From Sycon ciliatum (taxonomy: Eukaryota > Porifera > Calcarea > Leucosolenida > Sycettidae), in NCBI RefSeq assembly GCF_964019385.1, contig NC_088645.1:14184727-14248726 (forward strand): a stretch of DNA of 64,000 bases, in the 5' to 3' direction. The position numbers were made by a program, and so were the translations under genes. Below, in pieces: positions 35,833-62,707 of the stretch. Within the stretch, counting starts at the first letter, position 1, and each line of letters begins with the position of its first letter. The notes under the pieces are model-generated. The model was not told the origin of the DNA and made no database searches. It saw nothing but the letters and a program-made list of their open reading frames with translations.

Positions 35833-37807
35833 GCAGTGGACTGCATTGCCAACTAAGCTGCGCCAGTGCGTGGTCTTCCCGCTGTGTGCGTTCGTGTGAT
35901 CAAGACCGCCACTTGCCTCCGTAGTTTGACGTGCATTGTGTATATGTGAGTATGCAGATGTTGAACTGTGCTGTGTACATGCAATGTACCATACTTGATA
36001 CTATGAACAATACTGTACAAAGTCTAGTCAAGATACACACGCTAATAGTCATGTATGCCATTTGTTGAGTGTTCCTTCTCCTGTTGATGCACTGCTGTAC
36101 ATTGTACACAGAGTTACGCATGATTGCGAACTGGAGCAATCCGTTCGTTCGGTGCACTCTGACATTCTCTGGCAGTGTGTTTGACGTGTGATGTGCACAT
36201 GCTGGCCAGATGCTGTGATGTCTGATCTTGTTTGAATTTGTATGCCAGTAGATGTAGCAGCATTGGCGCTACACTAGAAAGCTTGAGACATTCACCATAA
36301 CTGGTGGAATAGTTGGTTTATGGATGACTATTTTGTGATAATAATTATTATCGTTCTGTTTTGCAGCGTAGCCCGCAATTGGGATTTTAAACTGTCCGAA
36401 AAAAAGATTATTAATTTTGATCTTCCTGTCAATCTGTGTCACTGTGTGCTTGGGATATCTTCAACCTGTGCCGCACTCATTTGCGGCAGGAAATGTGAAA
36501 CAATCAGGACCTAACATGGATCTGTACTGTTGAGTACGTACCGCGTACCGGTGGAGTGTACCTAACAGTATTGTAAAACGGGTTAAGGTGTGCGACAAAA
36601 AATATTTTTTGCGAGGCACGGAATCGAAAACTCTGAACTTTGTGAACTCGTCAAATGCATGCGATTTTTGGGAGAGGCATCAAATCGCCACCTATGAACT
36701 TCGCAAACCAAATGAAATTCTAAAACCCAAGCATGTCTCGTCGCAAACATAACCTGCTTTACAGAATGCTACTTTCATGGCCATACGAGCAGTGTGCCTA
36801 GTCTGCAGTACTCAAGTTGCTTGCATCCCGTGTTACGACTCGGGCAGCGATGAGCAAAGCATGGCGAATGCATGTGCGATTGCGCGGTGCACAAGTGGTG
36901 TGCCAAGCATGGGGAGAAACGTGTAATGCTGTGGCCGTTTTATAGTACTGTACACAAAAGTGCAGTCCCAGCACACTCAGCCAGTGCAATTGGTCAGGCT
37001 ATGGCCAGACCAAGTTGCTGTCCACCAGCGCCTCATTAGGCCCTGCTAGGTGCAACGATATTTGATCAATTGACATCACATGCGTTAATTGCGTGGATGC
37101 ATGAAAACTTGTTCTCGAGTACTATTCTGATAGCTTTAGTGAATAAGCAAAGAGCTCACTTAGTGGTAAGAGAATGCTGAGAACATGTTTACCCATAAAC
37201 ATGGGAGGTAAAATCTTGAGGGGGATTCAAATTGTTTATAACAGGTATATTGGCAAAGTATCTGCCATCGCGACTCTTACTGTCTTTACTTCCAGTAGCT
37301 GGGCTAATATAGATCATAAAGTGTATGCTAGTGGACTACACTACGTACAGCGTGGTATTCATCCTCACCAGTAGATAGTGCACGTGTAAACTTCCAAACT
37401 CAACAGCCATACCCTACAAGCCGGCTTGTGTGCGATATAACACGGACTTCTCAAACGCCGTTTCGTGGGACCTCTCGCAGCAACAATTGCATAAATCTTT
37501 TTTTCACAAATATTACTGTTCCTCACCTAATCCTACTAACGGCAGTACTCTAGTAAGTTCACATGACCAGCTCTAGTTGACAGCTAGTGATAATGATACA
37601 ATGGACCTTCAACACAGGCAGTGACACATACTTTCTGCTGTGTTCACAAAATCCTTTCAGATGTATCACCAAGTTCTTTGCAATTTCCTACAGAGTGTCT
37701 CAGCCACCACAGTGGAAGTATAACTTCATACCTTGAACACCAGCCAGTACAAGCTGTGTGCTATTCATATTGGTTGTGTAGTGCTTTCTCGGTCTCAGAT
37801 AATTTCT
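35833..37807. other. Region between two converging genes
   Basis: It must contain the 3' UTRs of the ankyrin/CH gene (+) and the transporter (-). I see no further exon. AT-rich stretches include 'gcgacaaaaaatattttttg', a weak hairpin, at about 36592. Otherwise nothing distinctive. Confidence 0.5.
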
Positions 37808-39742
37808 TCACCGCTCCTCCAGATGCCTGTTCTTGGTTTCAATGGGCAACAGTAGGAGCATGAGTCCTGTCAGAGCACACACACCGGCGTGTAGTCCCTT
37901 GCTGGCGTACGTCGACTTGCGCAGCAGCACCTGCGAGATGAATGGCACCATGACGCAGCCAACGCGGTACAGTGTTCGCGATACGCCCACGGCGATTCCC
38001 CGCATGTACGTCGGGTACACCTCGGCGGTGTAGATAATCATCAAACTCCACGCTGTTGTCACTGACATTCTGCAGCCGGCTAGAAGGAACGTTGTAACGC
38101 CAAGCGAAACCGGGCAGATCAGTAACAGTGCAAAGAAGATACCTGACATCACAAAGGACACAGTAAGCGCTACACGCCGACCCAGGATCTTAGCGGAATA
38201 GTAGGTGGTGAAGAGTGCCAGGAATTCCGAAAGGAATATGAGGATAATGGGCGTGTAATCACTCGATGATAGTTGATCGCACTTGCCACCGTGGAACACA
38301 TCAAAATGTCCGGTGCACTTTCCGTGCGTTGACTGCCTCTCCTGCAGCACCTCTTCAATCATTATCGTACAGCCAACCATGGCAACAGCCAGTGTTACCC
38401 AGGAAACGACCAGCAGAGCAGTTGTCCTGCGCAGCTCCTTGTTGCGAGTAAAATCAGCTAGACTCGCTGCAGCAGCTGGCGACTTGGTGTGGCTTGCCGG
38501 ATGTAGGCTGTGTGCTGAAGATGCTTCGGGGCAGTTGTTAGTACGTGTGATAACGCCATCACTACCCACGCTCCTTGGTGATCTCGAATGATCCGGTGAA
38601 GATGAGCGTTCAGGTGTGCCTCCTAGCAGGGTGCTTTGACTGGTGGCGGAGGTGCATCGTTTCTGCAAGCGGCTCAGTTCACTCTTCTCCTCTTCGGACA
38701 CCAGGCGGCCGGCGGGCAGCGTCTTTCCGTTCATGCGCGCCGCACGCTGCAGCTGCTTCAGCGCTGCATCGCGATCACCGCGTATGTTGAGCAGGTAGTA
38801 CGGTGACTCGGCTATCCAGCACTGAAACACCACACACAGTGCAAACATGCTGGCATCCGTGAACAGAACATACCGCCACGCCACACTTGCCCCCGTCGGG
38901 ATCAGAAACTTGATGGCCATCGCCTCCAGGAAGTTGCCGACGTTGAAACAACAGGTCAGAACGGCCGCTCCCAGCATGCGGTGACGCGACGGTATGTTCT
39001 CGAACAGAATCGACACGCGCTGTCCCGTTCCACCGTGCCCCAGGCCGACAACGAATCGTAAAGCCAGTAGCCAGTAATAGTTGGCTACAATGCCACTGGC
39101 GAATCCAGCCACCGCTATCCACACGATCATTATGACTAACTGCCGCCTGCGTCCCAGTCTTGTCGCCAGGTATCCCATTACAACACCACCACACGCTGCA
39201 CCTAGAAACCCAGAGCTCGTCAGGACAGCTTCTTCTAGCGACGATAAGTGCAGGTGACAACGTGCCACGGGTGGAAACAGGGCAAATCCGGTCGAGCCCA
39301 AACCCGTTGCTACCGATATCAGCCCGATCACAAAGACTAGGCGATAGTGAAACGGCCCGATGCCATTGTTGTCAAGGGCCTCGATGATGGTGAAATCACG
39401 GCTACCTTCGATGCTACGCAGCGTCCGCACCATGAGATAGTCTTCCACCGCGTCATCATCCAAGCCACTATCCACATCCTCCATTTCGTCGATTCCTCCT
39501 GCAGCTACATGATCTCGTGAACTAGTCGCAGCAGCAATCCTCCGTGACTTTCCGGATCTAACCGATAGTCCTGGCAGGTGTCCGTGAGCTGAAGGTAAAT
39601 CGCCGGAAGCACAGTCGGGAGAATCTCGATCTCCATCTACACCGCCGCTGTGCGTGCGAGAGGTTGTATGCGATGCTGTAGACGAGTAGGAGCGTCTAGC
39701 AAACTCTCCGCTCCTGTTCGACAGTAACCTGTCAGTCTCCAT
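37808..39742 (-). CDS. SVOP/SV2-like major facilitator transporter
   Basis: A single uninterrupted frame of 644 residues from ATG 39742. An upstream in-frame ATG at 39769 would add nine residues, but METDRLL is preferred because it starts a compact N-terminus with an acidic dileucine motif (ETDRLL). A Ser/His-rich cytoplasmic N-terminus leads to 'DFTIIEALDNNGIGPFHYRL', the conserved entry to TM1 in SVOP/SV2 proteins. The family's 12-helix pattern follows, with MFS motif GYLATRLGRRR, a long Ser-rich loop between TM6 and TM7, a Cys-containing lumenal loop before 'DYTPIILIFLSEFLALF', and 'TAEVYPTYMRG' near TM10. SVOP-like proteins are vesicle-membrane carriers, mostly of unknown substrate. On the minus strand, 'tttcctttag' just upstream (about 39781) looks like a 5'-UTR splice acceptor. 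Its promoter faces the hexosaminidase gene. Confidence 0.9.
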   Translation of the reverse strand: METDRLLSNRSGEFARRSYSSTASHTTSRTHSGGVDGDRDSPDCASGDLPSAHGHLPGLSVRSGKSRRIAAATSSRDHVAAGGIDEMEDVDSGLDDDAVEDYLMVRTLRSIEGSRDFTIIEALDNNGIGPFHYRLVFVIGLISVATGLGSTGFALFPPVARCHLHLSSLEEAVLTSSGFLGAACGGVVMGYLATRLGRRRQLVIMIVWIAVAGFASGIVANYYWLLALRFVVGLGHGGTGQRVSILFENIPSRHRMLGAAVLTCCFNVGNFLEAMAIKFLIPTGASVAWRYVLFTDASMFALCVVFQCWIAESPYYLLNIRGDRDAALKQLQRAARMNGKTLPAGRLVSEEEKSELSRLQKRCTSATSQSTLLGGTPERSSSPDHSRSPRSVGSDGVITRTNNCPEASSAHSLHPASHTKSPAAAASLADFTRNKELRRTTALLVVSWVTLAVAMVGCTIMIEEVLQERQSTHGKCTGHFDVFHGGKCDQLSSSDYTPIILIFLSEFLALFTTYYSAKILGRRVALTVSFVMSGIFFALLLICPVSLGVTTFLLAGCRMSVTTAWSLMIIYTAEVYPTYMRGIAVGVSRTLYRVGCVMVPFISQVLLRKSTYASKGLHAGVCALTGLMLLLLPIETKNRHLEER

Positions 39743-39781
39743 CGCGCACAAACGCAGCAACAGCAACAATCGACAGGACGA

Positions 39782-40314
39782 CCTAAAGGAAATAACAAAT
39801 CGGCAATCGTGTTACTCGTGACTGGCATAGTATTTTGCATCTCTTCTACGACGACGCGCCGCTCCTTCACCATGGTTCACAGCCTCAGCTAAATACTAGT
39901 AATAAGAAGAGTGGCACCCAACTACAGACTGTACAGTACTTGTCTTTCGTGAACAAAAGCGCCCAGAAGGGCCAGATTTCCCCAGCTTTTGTCTTCCTTG
40001 TCCTAGCGCCACGTGACGTGCAATGCAGATAAGAAGTGCGTCGCGCTGTTGTACTGATGATTGTAGTGCTGCGCCGTGTCCTTGTACAGAAGGCACTTCT
40101 CGGGCATGCTGTGTGTGCATCACCATGCCAGACTGTCAAGAGGATTGATTGTACACCGACGTCGACGGGGGATCGGAGTGGGCGTTTGCAGCAGATCTCT
40201 ACAAGTAGTAATAGTATCTGGGTTTGGGAAGAAACAAATCCTTGAGGAAATAATCCTTTCAGAAAAATAGCGCACTATTGTTTCTCTGCTTGTAGTCACT
40301 CTCACTCAGGCAAC
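39782..40314. promoter_or_regulatory. Shared region between divergent transporter and hexosaminidase genes
   Basis: Only about 0.5 kb separates the two divergently oriented start codons, so both promoters and 5' UTRs must lie here. I see no clear TATA box and nothing better than background CpG-containing sequence. A bidirectional promoter is an inference from the layout. Confidence 0.5.
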
Positions 40315-41776
40315 ATGCCATCCTTCCCCGTGTCTTGCGCGGTAACGTTGGCTATGTGCGTTATTGCGCTCTCCGAGGCTGGTAGATCTACAGCAGGAGG
40401 TGTAGATAGTGACAGAGCTGCTGAAATTTCAGATAATCAAATATTTGTGTGGCCACTGCCGCAGAAAACCAGTGCTTCGGGCCCAGCAGTGCCGCTATCT
40501 CCTGCGTTCAAAATTCGGACTACCAGCACGTCAAAGCGTCTGCAGCAAGCCATAGAACGTTACACAAAATGGATCGTTACATTCCCAGCTCAGCGGGATG
40601 CTTTTGCACCAGAAGAACCAGCTGCTGTGGCTTCTCTGCAAATCACTGTCGACTCGGGCACCGAAAATCTTACATCGTCCACGTCCTACGCGTATAATCT
40701 GAGCGTGTCGATAGCTTCAAGTATTGCTGAGCTGCAGTCAGATACAGTCTACGGTGCAATGTATGGTCTGGAGACCTTCTCCCAGCTTGTTGTCAATGGG
40801 TCCCTGGTGGCATCAACCATAGCAATAAGTGATGCTCCTGTGTACGGACACAGGGGTCTCATGATAGACACAGGCCGGAGATTCTTCCCGCCAGCACTTG
40901 TCATGTCCCTGTTGGACAGCATGAGTTACATGAAGATGAACGTGCTTCATTTTCATTTGTCGGATCTTTGTCGTTTCTCCGTGGAAAGCGTGCTATACCC
41001 ACAGTTGACTGCAACGTCCAACGGGTTCTATAAACAGGAGGAGATTGTAGAGCTTGTGGCGTACGCTAAGGATCGCGGCATTCGCGTCATTCCTGAGTTT
41101 GATGTGCCTGGCCACAGTCACGGGTTTGTGCCCCTGGCTGCAAGCGGTGACGTGGTGTTCTGCAGTGATACCCGGAAGCAGCTGTGCAACGACGAGAAGA
41201 ACCGCACCATCAGCACACTCAAACATCTCTTCACGGAAATGGCCACGCTGTTTGAGGATGAGCTCTTCCACATAGGCTGTGACGAGACTGGTAAGCTTAT
41301 CCTTGCAGAATACAGTCATGGCGTACAGTGCTGCTCAATGAAATCCAGTCACATCAATCAAGTTTGCGCCGTGCATCATTCCGCAGCCCAATGTTCGCAG
41401 GTCTACGGCTGCGCAACGCAAGGCACGACAGGATTTTATTGAGCAATACAGTGTACTGTGCTTAATACTACTGATACAATGTTACTCATGTGAGTGTTTC
41501 CGAAATTTTGCGCTGAAATGGGTACAACGGACGTGTTGGATTACACATTCTGGATCCAAGTTTTATCATTCTAGAAAAACCAGAATGAACGGATTGCAGC
41601 CATGTAGAGGAACGACTGGAATTCACCACACATTTTAATCGTGCCGAATCACATAAAACCATATAAGGAGATCACGTGGGATCCCGTACACCCTCTCACA
41701 CACATTGGCCAAAGTTCGCTGAATCCGTACATAGGTGCTACGTCGAGTATGTAAATTCTGGCAGGAGAATTAGAAA

Positions 41777-41819
<43 letters not shown>

Positions 41820-44800
41820 AGACTCGACGGGATTCCGTCCGTTCTGATGCCGGAATTTGTGTAATCGAACGGTGCATGCACCATCACTAATTCTAGAATG
41901 GACGAAACTGGGTGTAATCGAACGCGTCCAATGTACGGCCTAGCCGTTACTTGCACAGTATTAACCTATTTTGCTATTTGTAAGTTGGGCACCATCTATA
42001 CAGCAAGTGTTTATCATTACCTGAACGATGCATCGCACGACTTTCATTGTATACGCCAATCAAGTCGCCAAAAGTACATGTCACCCGGTCTTGCCAATGT
42101 TCTTCTGCTTCGACCGTGGTGTTACTTGATCCAGGACATTTTACTGTGCTGTATCCAATACGGAAACTGGACATTCTAGTTTTCATGTGTCACTTGGTAA
42201 GTGCATCTCCTGATAGCACACTGCATGTACAAGTGTGTGTGCATGCGTGTGTATGTATGTGTCCGTATGTGTGTATATGTATGTGTATACATGTGTACCA
42301 ATTGGTACAGGAACAACAGCAACGTGTCCACTGTCGGGCACCACTGCACTGGAACAGGAGCTTCTCAACTTCTTGCCTACTATCGGCCGAACAGCGGTCG
42401 GCTGGGAGGAGGTTTTGTTTGGGTAAGTGCTCCTATGTACAGTCGACCTACCCTTATAACGATAACCTCTATAACGATACTACCCTTACAACGATATCTT
42501 TCTGCCAAACCGAATCACTCCATTGACTTTTGTATACAATGCCTTTCCTCTATAACAATATTACCTCTATAACGATCTAAAATGGGCTGACCAATTGACA
42601 TTTTCCATTTTATAACAATATCTAGCAGGGAATATGTGGAGGCCACTATCTAGGTAGGGCAAGCTTCACTGGATAAGTTGCTGGGAAATGACGAAATGCA
42701 ATGGGGGCACCAGTGGTCACCTTGCTCTGTACATAATGTGCATGTACGTCAGTTTTTTATAGTGTTGAAACGAATAATCGAATAATTTAGAATATTCGTG
42801 GGATGAACAAATAATCGAATAGTCGTAGGAATTATCAGAAATCGAAAAGAAGAAAAAAACCCGATCTATGCTCAGTGCTGACCCTACTGATATTTGCACG
42901 GCGTAGATCTGCTGGTAGAATTTCTTCTCAATCTCCTCTCCTCCAAGTTTTAATCTCCTATCGGTATCTAGTAATACTTCTGTTCTTTCCATACGAGGGA
43001 AACATGGATGCAGTGAATGTGATTTTCGGTCTTTGACCACTTTCGACCAAGACCCTATGCAGAGCTGGATCAGGCGTTGCACACTCTGGGGGGGGGGGGG
43101 GGGTTATATACATGTACTCTTGGCGGTACAGGTTAACCGGTTTTGCACCTCCACATAACAAAATCCGATAATCAGCAAAAAATTTTTTATAAAACTACTT
43201 AAAAAGTGCTGAAAAATGCCATCATGCGTATGATAGAATATAGATTATTCGTTCGATGGAGGGCGAAATTATTCGATAGATTATTCGTTCGAAGAATCCG
43301 TGTTCGGTTTAAACACTAGTTTTTTATGCTATGAAGAGTGTAAAAAATGAACAAAATCCATGCATTATGACGTATGTGTATGAAATGAACCAGTTACCCC
43401 TATAACAATATTACCCTTATAACAATATTTCTTGGTCTGACGCAAATATCGTTATAAGGGTAGGTCGACTGTAGATAACTGGTTGGATGTGTGTGTGTGC
43501 AGATTGAGTTTGGGCATGTAATACGTACTGCAACTCCGTGACAGTCAATTAGAAATGTGTGACCTGGCACAAGGGTAGCATAGATGCCGCAGGTAGGATT
43601 TTGGCTTTTCGCCTCCGGTGCTTGGTAGATCTGATCTATCTACACCCACCGTTGAAGAGCTGCTTAAAACGCCTGAACATATGCTGGTCTGAGCCCACAA
43701 AGCAGAGATTTAATTCTGCACCTAATCGATACGTGGCTCCGTTATAAGTTTACTTGTTTATGTTTAGGAAATTAAAAGGCCACATGAGGCCACATTAGAG
43801 GCCACATGAAATTGCAATTTTTTTATGTTTATGTACATATACCCAGAAGTCAAAATATGGTTTTTCCTCCTGGCTTTTCTTTCATTCTCCTGGGTGGTTA
43901 CCAACAGCATGCCGAAGTATGTGGTGTGATGTGTGTGCAGGAAAAAAAAATAAGACCAAAAAGTAGGGATTCACTGGCCAGAAAAAGCCACTTCTAATAG
44001 CTGTGCGGTGTAGACCATGCTGAATAGTAGCGGTCATTTCTTCAAACCTTGCAACTTGCTGAGCTGTTGAATGGTGCAATCCTAGCACAAGTTTCTATGG
44101 CTTCTGCTGTAGCATCGCTATCATCACCTCTGGCGATGGCCATCAAATGTCAAAGGTGTGTGTGTGTGTGTGTGTGTGTCTGTGTGTGTCCCATATGGTG
44201 CAGTGGTATGTGCAGCGATTTCCAATCGATAGATTGCGGGTTCGATTCCCGACGATTATGGTCACACACGTCTTTCTTCTCTTTCTCAGACTCTTCCTGA
44301 CTTTTCTTTCATTCTCCTGGGTGGTTACCAACAGCCAGTGCATGCCGGAGTATGTGGTGTGATGTGTGTGCGGGAAAAAAAGAAGAAAAAAAAGAAAAAA
44401 AATGAAAAAGACCAAAAAAAGGGATTCACTGGCCAGAAAATGTCACTCCAAATAGCTGTATGGTGTAGACCAGGCTGAATAGTGACGGTCAATTCTTCAG
44501 CCTTGCAAGCTGTTGAATGGTGTAATCCCAGCACAAGTTGCTATGGCTTCTGCCGTAGCATTGCTATCATCGCCTCCGGCGATGGGCGTCAAAGGTCAAA
44601 GGTCAAGGTGTCTGTGTGTCTGTGTGTCTGTGCATGCATGTGTGCACATGCGCATGAGCGCTTTATTGTGTGCATGTTTGCATACGCCCACGCGCTCTGT
44701 CATGGCCTGAATGTGCACAGATCCAAGGCTGCCACCCCGAAGACCATCATCGACACCTGGTCACGTCATGATGCTAGTGAAACAACGCCTCAAGGCTTCT

Positions 44801-45246
44801 TCACCATTGAAAGCAGCGGGTCACACTTCTATGTCAATCACGCCACGCTACCCTACACGAACCTGTGGACCGACATCAGTGCTAAGGTGACCGAGAGCAA
44901 CCTTCACTTGCTGCTGGGCGGTGAGTTCTCCATGTGGTCTGATAACTACTGCTACATAACACAGTGTTATATCAACTCTTCCAAACCGGTGGCATCGTGG
45001 ATGTATGACCGCAGGCAGGACAGTGCATTCGCAGCCTCTGTCACCGCCATGATATGGCCGCGGGGCATAGTGGCAGCCGGGTCGTTCTGGAACTACCAGT
45101 CGGCCATGGACCCGAAGTCGGTGCAGTTTACGAACGCGTATGCGGCGGCTAACCAGCACTTGCTCTCTCGCGACATTGCTAGCTGCCCGTCGAAGTGTAC
45201 GTGTAATGAGCTCACTCAGTGTGACAAACCCTACCCTCATTCCTAG
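40315..45246 (+). CDS. Secreted/lysosomal beta-N-acetylhexosaminidase (GH20)
   Basis: Exons 40315-41290, 42311-42422 and 44721-45246 (TAG) join with GT-AG sites and phases 1 and 2, giving 537 residues. Residues 1-22 look like a signal peptide. The GH20b-type N-terminal domain is followed by the catalytic barrel: 'GHRGLMIDTGRRFF' (substrate Arg), HFHLSD near 212-217, and HIGCDET at 319-325 holding the Asp-Glu pair. Later come 'GWEEVLF' in exon 2 and 'LGGEFSMWSD' in exon 3. GH20 enzymes remove terminal GlcNAc/GalNAc by substrate-assisted catalysis. Two departures are visible. The usual GGDE is GCDE, and the 'HWHxxDDxSFP' strand reads HFHLSDLCRFS. The Asp and Glu needed for catalysis remain, so activity is plausible with altered specificity. 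Introns hold a pogo-like element and SINEs. Confidence 0.9.
41781..41818 (+). repeat. (CT)n microsatellite
   Basis: About 19 CT units in a hexosaminidase intron, not adjacent to an exon. Confidence 0.95.
42440..43471. mobile_element. Pogo/Tigger-type MITE with nested hAT element
   Basis: Inverted ends CAGTCGACCTACCCTTATAA and complement are flanked by TA (42438-42439, 43472-43473). 'ctataacgata' or 'ttataacaatatt' motifs repeat near both ends. The 1,032 bp include the insertion at 42760-43318. It starts 17 bases after the donor at 42423. Confidence 0.85.
42760..43318. mobile_element. hAT-type MITE with 8-bp target duplication
   Basis: Ends TAGTGTTGAAACGAATAATC and complement ...GTTTAAACACTA are flanked by perfect 8-bp GTTTTTTA copies (42752-42759 and 43319-43326). 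An 8-bp duplication with TAGTGTT ends is diagnostic of hAT. It is 559 bp, contains a G-run (about 43087), and has no transposase. Confidence 0.9.
43864..44153 (+). mobile_element. tRNA-Glu-like SINE, copy 2 (5'-truncated)
   Basis: It starts inside the body at 'cttttctttcattctcctgg' and continues to 'gcctctggcgatggccatc', matching copies 1 and 3. The Pol III promoter head is missing, as expected of a 5'-truncated retrotransposed copy. Confidence 0.8.
44186..44600 (+). mobile_element. tRNA-Glu-like SINE, copy 3
   Basis: A complete head (TCCCATATGGTGCAGTGGTA) with B-box GGTTCGATTCC at 44239-44249, the same body as copy 1, and a tail repeating 'caaaggt'. It follows a (GT)n tract at 44154-44185 that abuts copy 2. 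Confidence 0.85.
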
Positions 45247-47369
45247 AAGCTGTCTTGCACAGCTTTCCATGCACCAGGAAGACTCCGAGTGTCAACAACA
45301 CGCGATGGACTACAATGTGATCGATTGACACCTACTAGAGTCTGGAAGTATTCATGTAAGATGTTCTCTGTGATCCAAATACATTGTACAAAACACCAAG
45401 CGCATGCTCTTCCCCTTGCCAGCCTGTTCTTACCTTTGTTCTTTGTGAGGCTGGCTCGCTGTCACCGATGCCATGATTTATAATCTATGTCTGCTGGTTT
45501 GTCTTTCTCCAATGAAACCTTCACCAATCATCAGTGCACCCTAGACTTGTTTACTGTCTGGTGCATCAGGATAACGATCTGCTTTGTTATAAGATTAGCC
45601 TAGGATGTGCCTCAATTTAGGGAGTGTGAAAAAAATGTAGAGTCCTCTTTCTTTTCTTTTGTGAAACTTCTAATCGAAATAGAACACAATGTCGCTTTAT
45701 CAAAGTATTTTATAGAGAAGACTATTTACAATTTCTATCAAGTTTGCAAAACACATTTCCGAAATCTTCCTTTGACCAAATTGCATTTGGACACTTTCTG
45801 AAGCCGCCAGTGCACCGGCCGACTGGCGACTGCGGCTGTCAACTGAAGTGTCGCCAAGTCACACCCGCTGTGTATGAGTGCGACACCTGGTTTACTTGCG
45901 AGTTTTGATCTCCAACCGTGATTGGAGAATGGAGTGTACGTGTGGACTGTGTTGTCCAGTAATCCTGCAGCATGTGTTGGGTTATCTTGTGTACATGTAC
46001 TCATATTGTCATAATGCAGTCACGTTAATCCACTTTGTCTCTTACCCTTACTGGCCTTAGTGCACACCATGTACATGACTGTACACATGTATTGCCGAAT
46101 GGGGGGGGGGGGGGGGGGCAGTATTGTAGCCTAGCCTAATGAATTGCTTCATATAGCTTACTAGAGTCTACGCACACTGAGCTGAGTCACCACAGCCACG
46201 TGTGTAACGTTACATGTATACCGGTATGCTGTGCTTGGTGAAATCCTAGCCGATGATGATGATGTGCTCGTTCTTTGGCGCCCGACAGTACAACGACTAT
46301 AGGCTTTATCTGTACGTCTATTGGCGAAGGTTTCTTCGTGCTGCAGCATGCGAGTATACCGCGCAGTACAGTGCATGTCCCGATGATCTTCTATCTGCGT
46401 ACATGTACTATCGTGGGGAAATACGGAACTCAGTGTCCTTTGCACTGGTTCATGCACCCGGTACACTACGGCATATTGCGCCACACTGTGACGTGTTACT
46501 CTGATGTGCCATAGTTGAACGGAATCTCGGCACTCATACCCTGCCGATGATGTGTCCATATTTACGGACTACTGTTGGTATTGCATGGCTGCTTAGGTAG
46601 TTTTCCGAGTAGTTCTGTCACAATGACTATGATGACTGATGAGCAAACTCCATGACTGTTTTCCATGGTATACCGGTACATGCTAGTATGCATGTGACAT
46701 TACTTTATCACTATCAGGACTGGAGCGGAGACTCCGGGGTGCCTCTCCTCGAAACGGGTTTGTGCTCCGAAAGCAGACCATCCGATACTCACTGCATACT
46801 CTGCTGTGACTGTGTCATGTGTGTGTGACCAAGCCTGCAGGGACACAGGCTGAGTCTGTCACCATGGTCACTTGGCAAAGGGCAGCGCCTAGGCCAGGGC
46901 TAGGGGGGGTTGAGTCTGGTGCACCATGTGTGGTGCACAGACTGTAATCTGCCGAGTCGTGCTCGACTCACCCCCGCCCCCCCCCCCCCCCCCCCCCCCC
47001 CCCGACTCCCGAGCCTTGAAGGCTTGAGAACTTACTGTCTTAGTTACTAAGTAGTTAGTTGAGTATTCGCGAGTGCTGTCTGTAGTGTAGACCATGGTAG
47101 ACCTGGCAACGGCGATGACAACTTGTGTGCATGCGTGCAAAAATGCAGAGTAAGCTTTATGATGTCATCGTGATTACTTGTTGACGTAGAATGACTCATG
47201 TATGCTCATGGGAATCATTGCTCAATGCATCAAAAAGTTTTGGCGGCATCAGATAAAAGTCAAAAAACAGCAACAAAAACAGCAACCTCGTGGAGCTGCC
47301 TAGGAAGAGAACGAACCCGTTTCGAGGAGAGCCAGCCAGTTTTGTGTTTCGAAACCGTATAATTTAGCA
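45247..47369. other. Region between hexosaminidase and TBCA
   Basis: It holds the hexosaminidase 3' UTR and TBCA promoter. G-runs occur near 46101 and a C-run at 46980-47003. An 18-bp inverted pair, ctctcctcgaaacgggtt (46744-46761) and its complement (47314-47331), brackets about 550 bp. Its right arm ends 38 bases before the TBCA ATG. No exon was found. Confidence 0.5.

Positions 47370-62707
<15,338 letters not shown>

Noticed and set aside
35432..35899. 155-residue frame through the CTG tract and last exon
   Set aside because: The true frame of the last exon is shifted. It joins the CH exon in phase 1 and stops at 35832.
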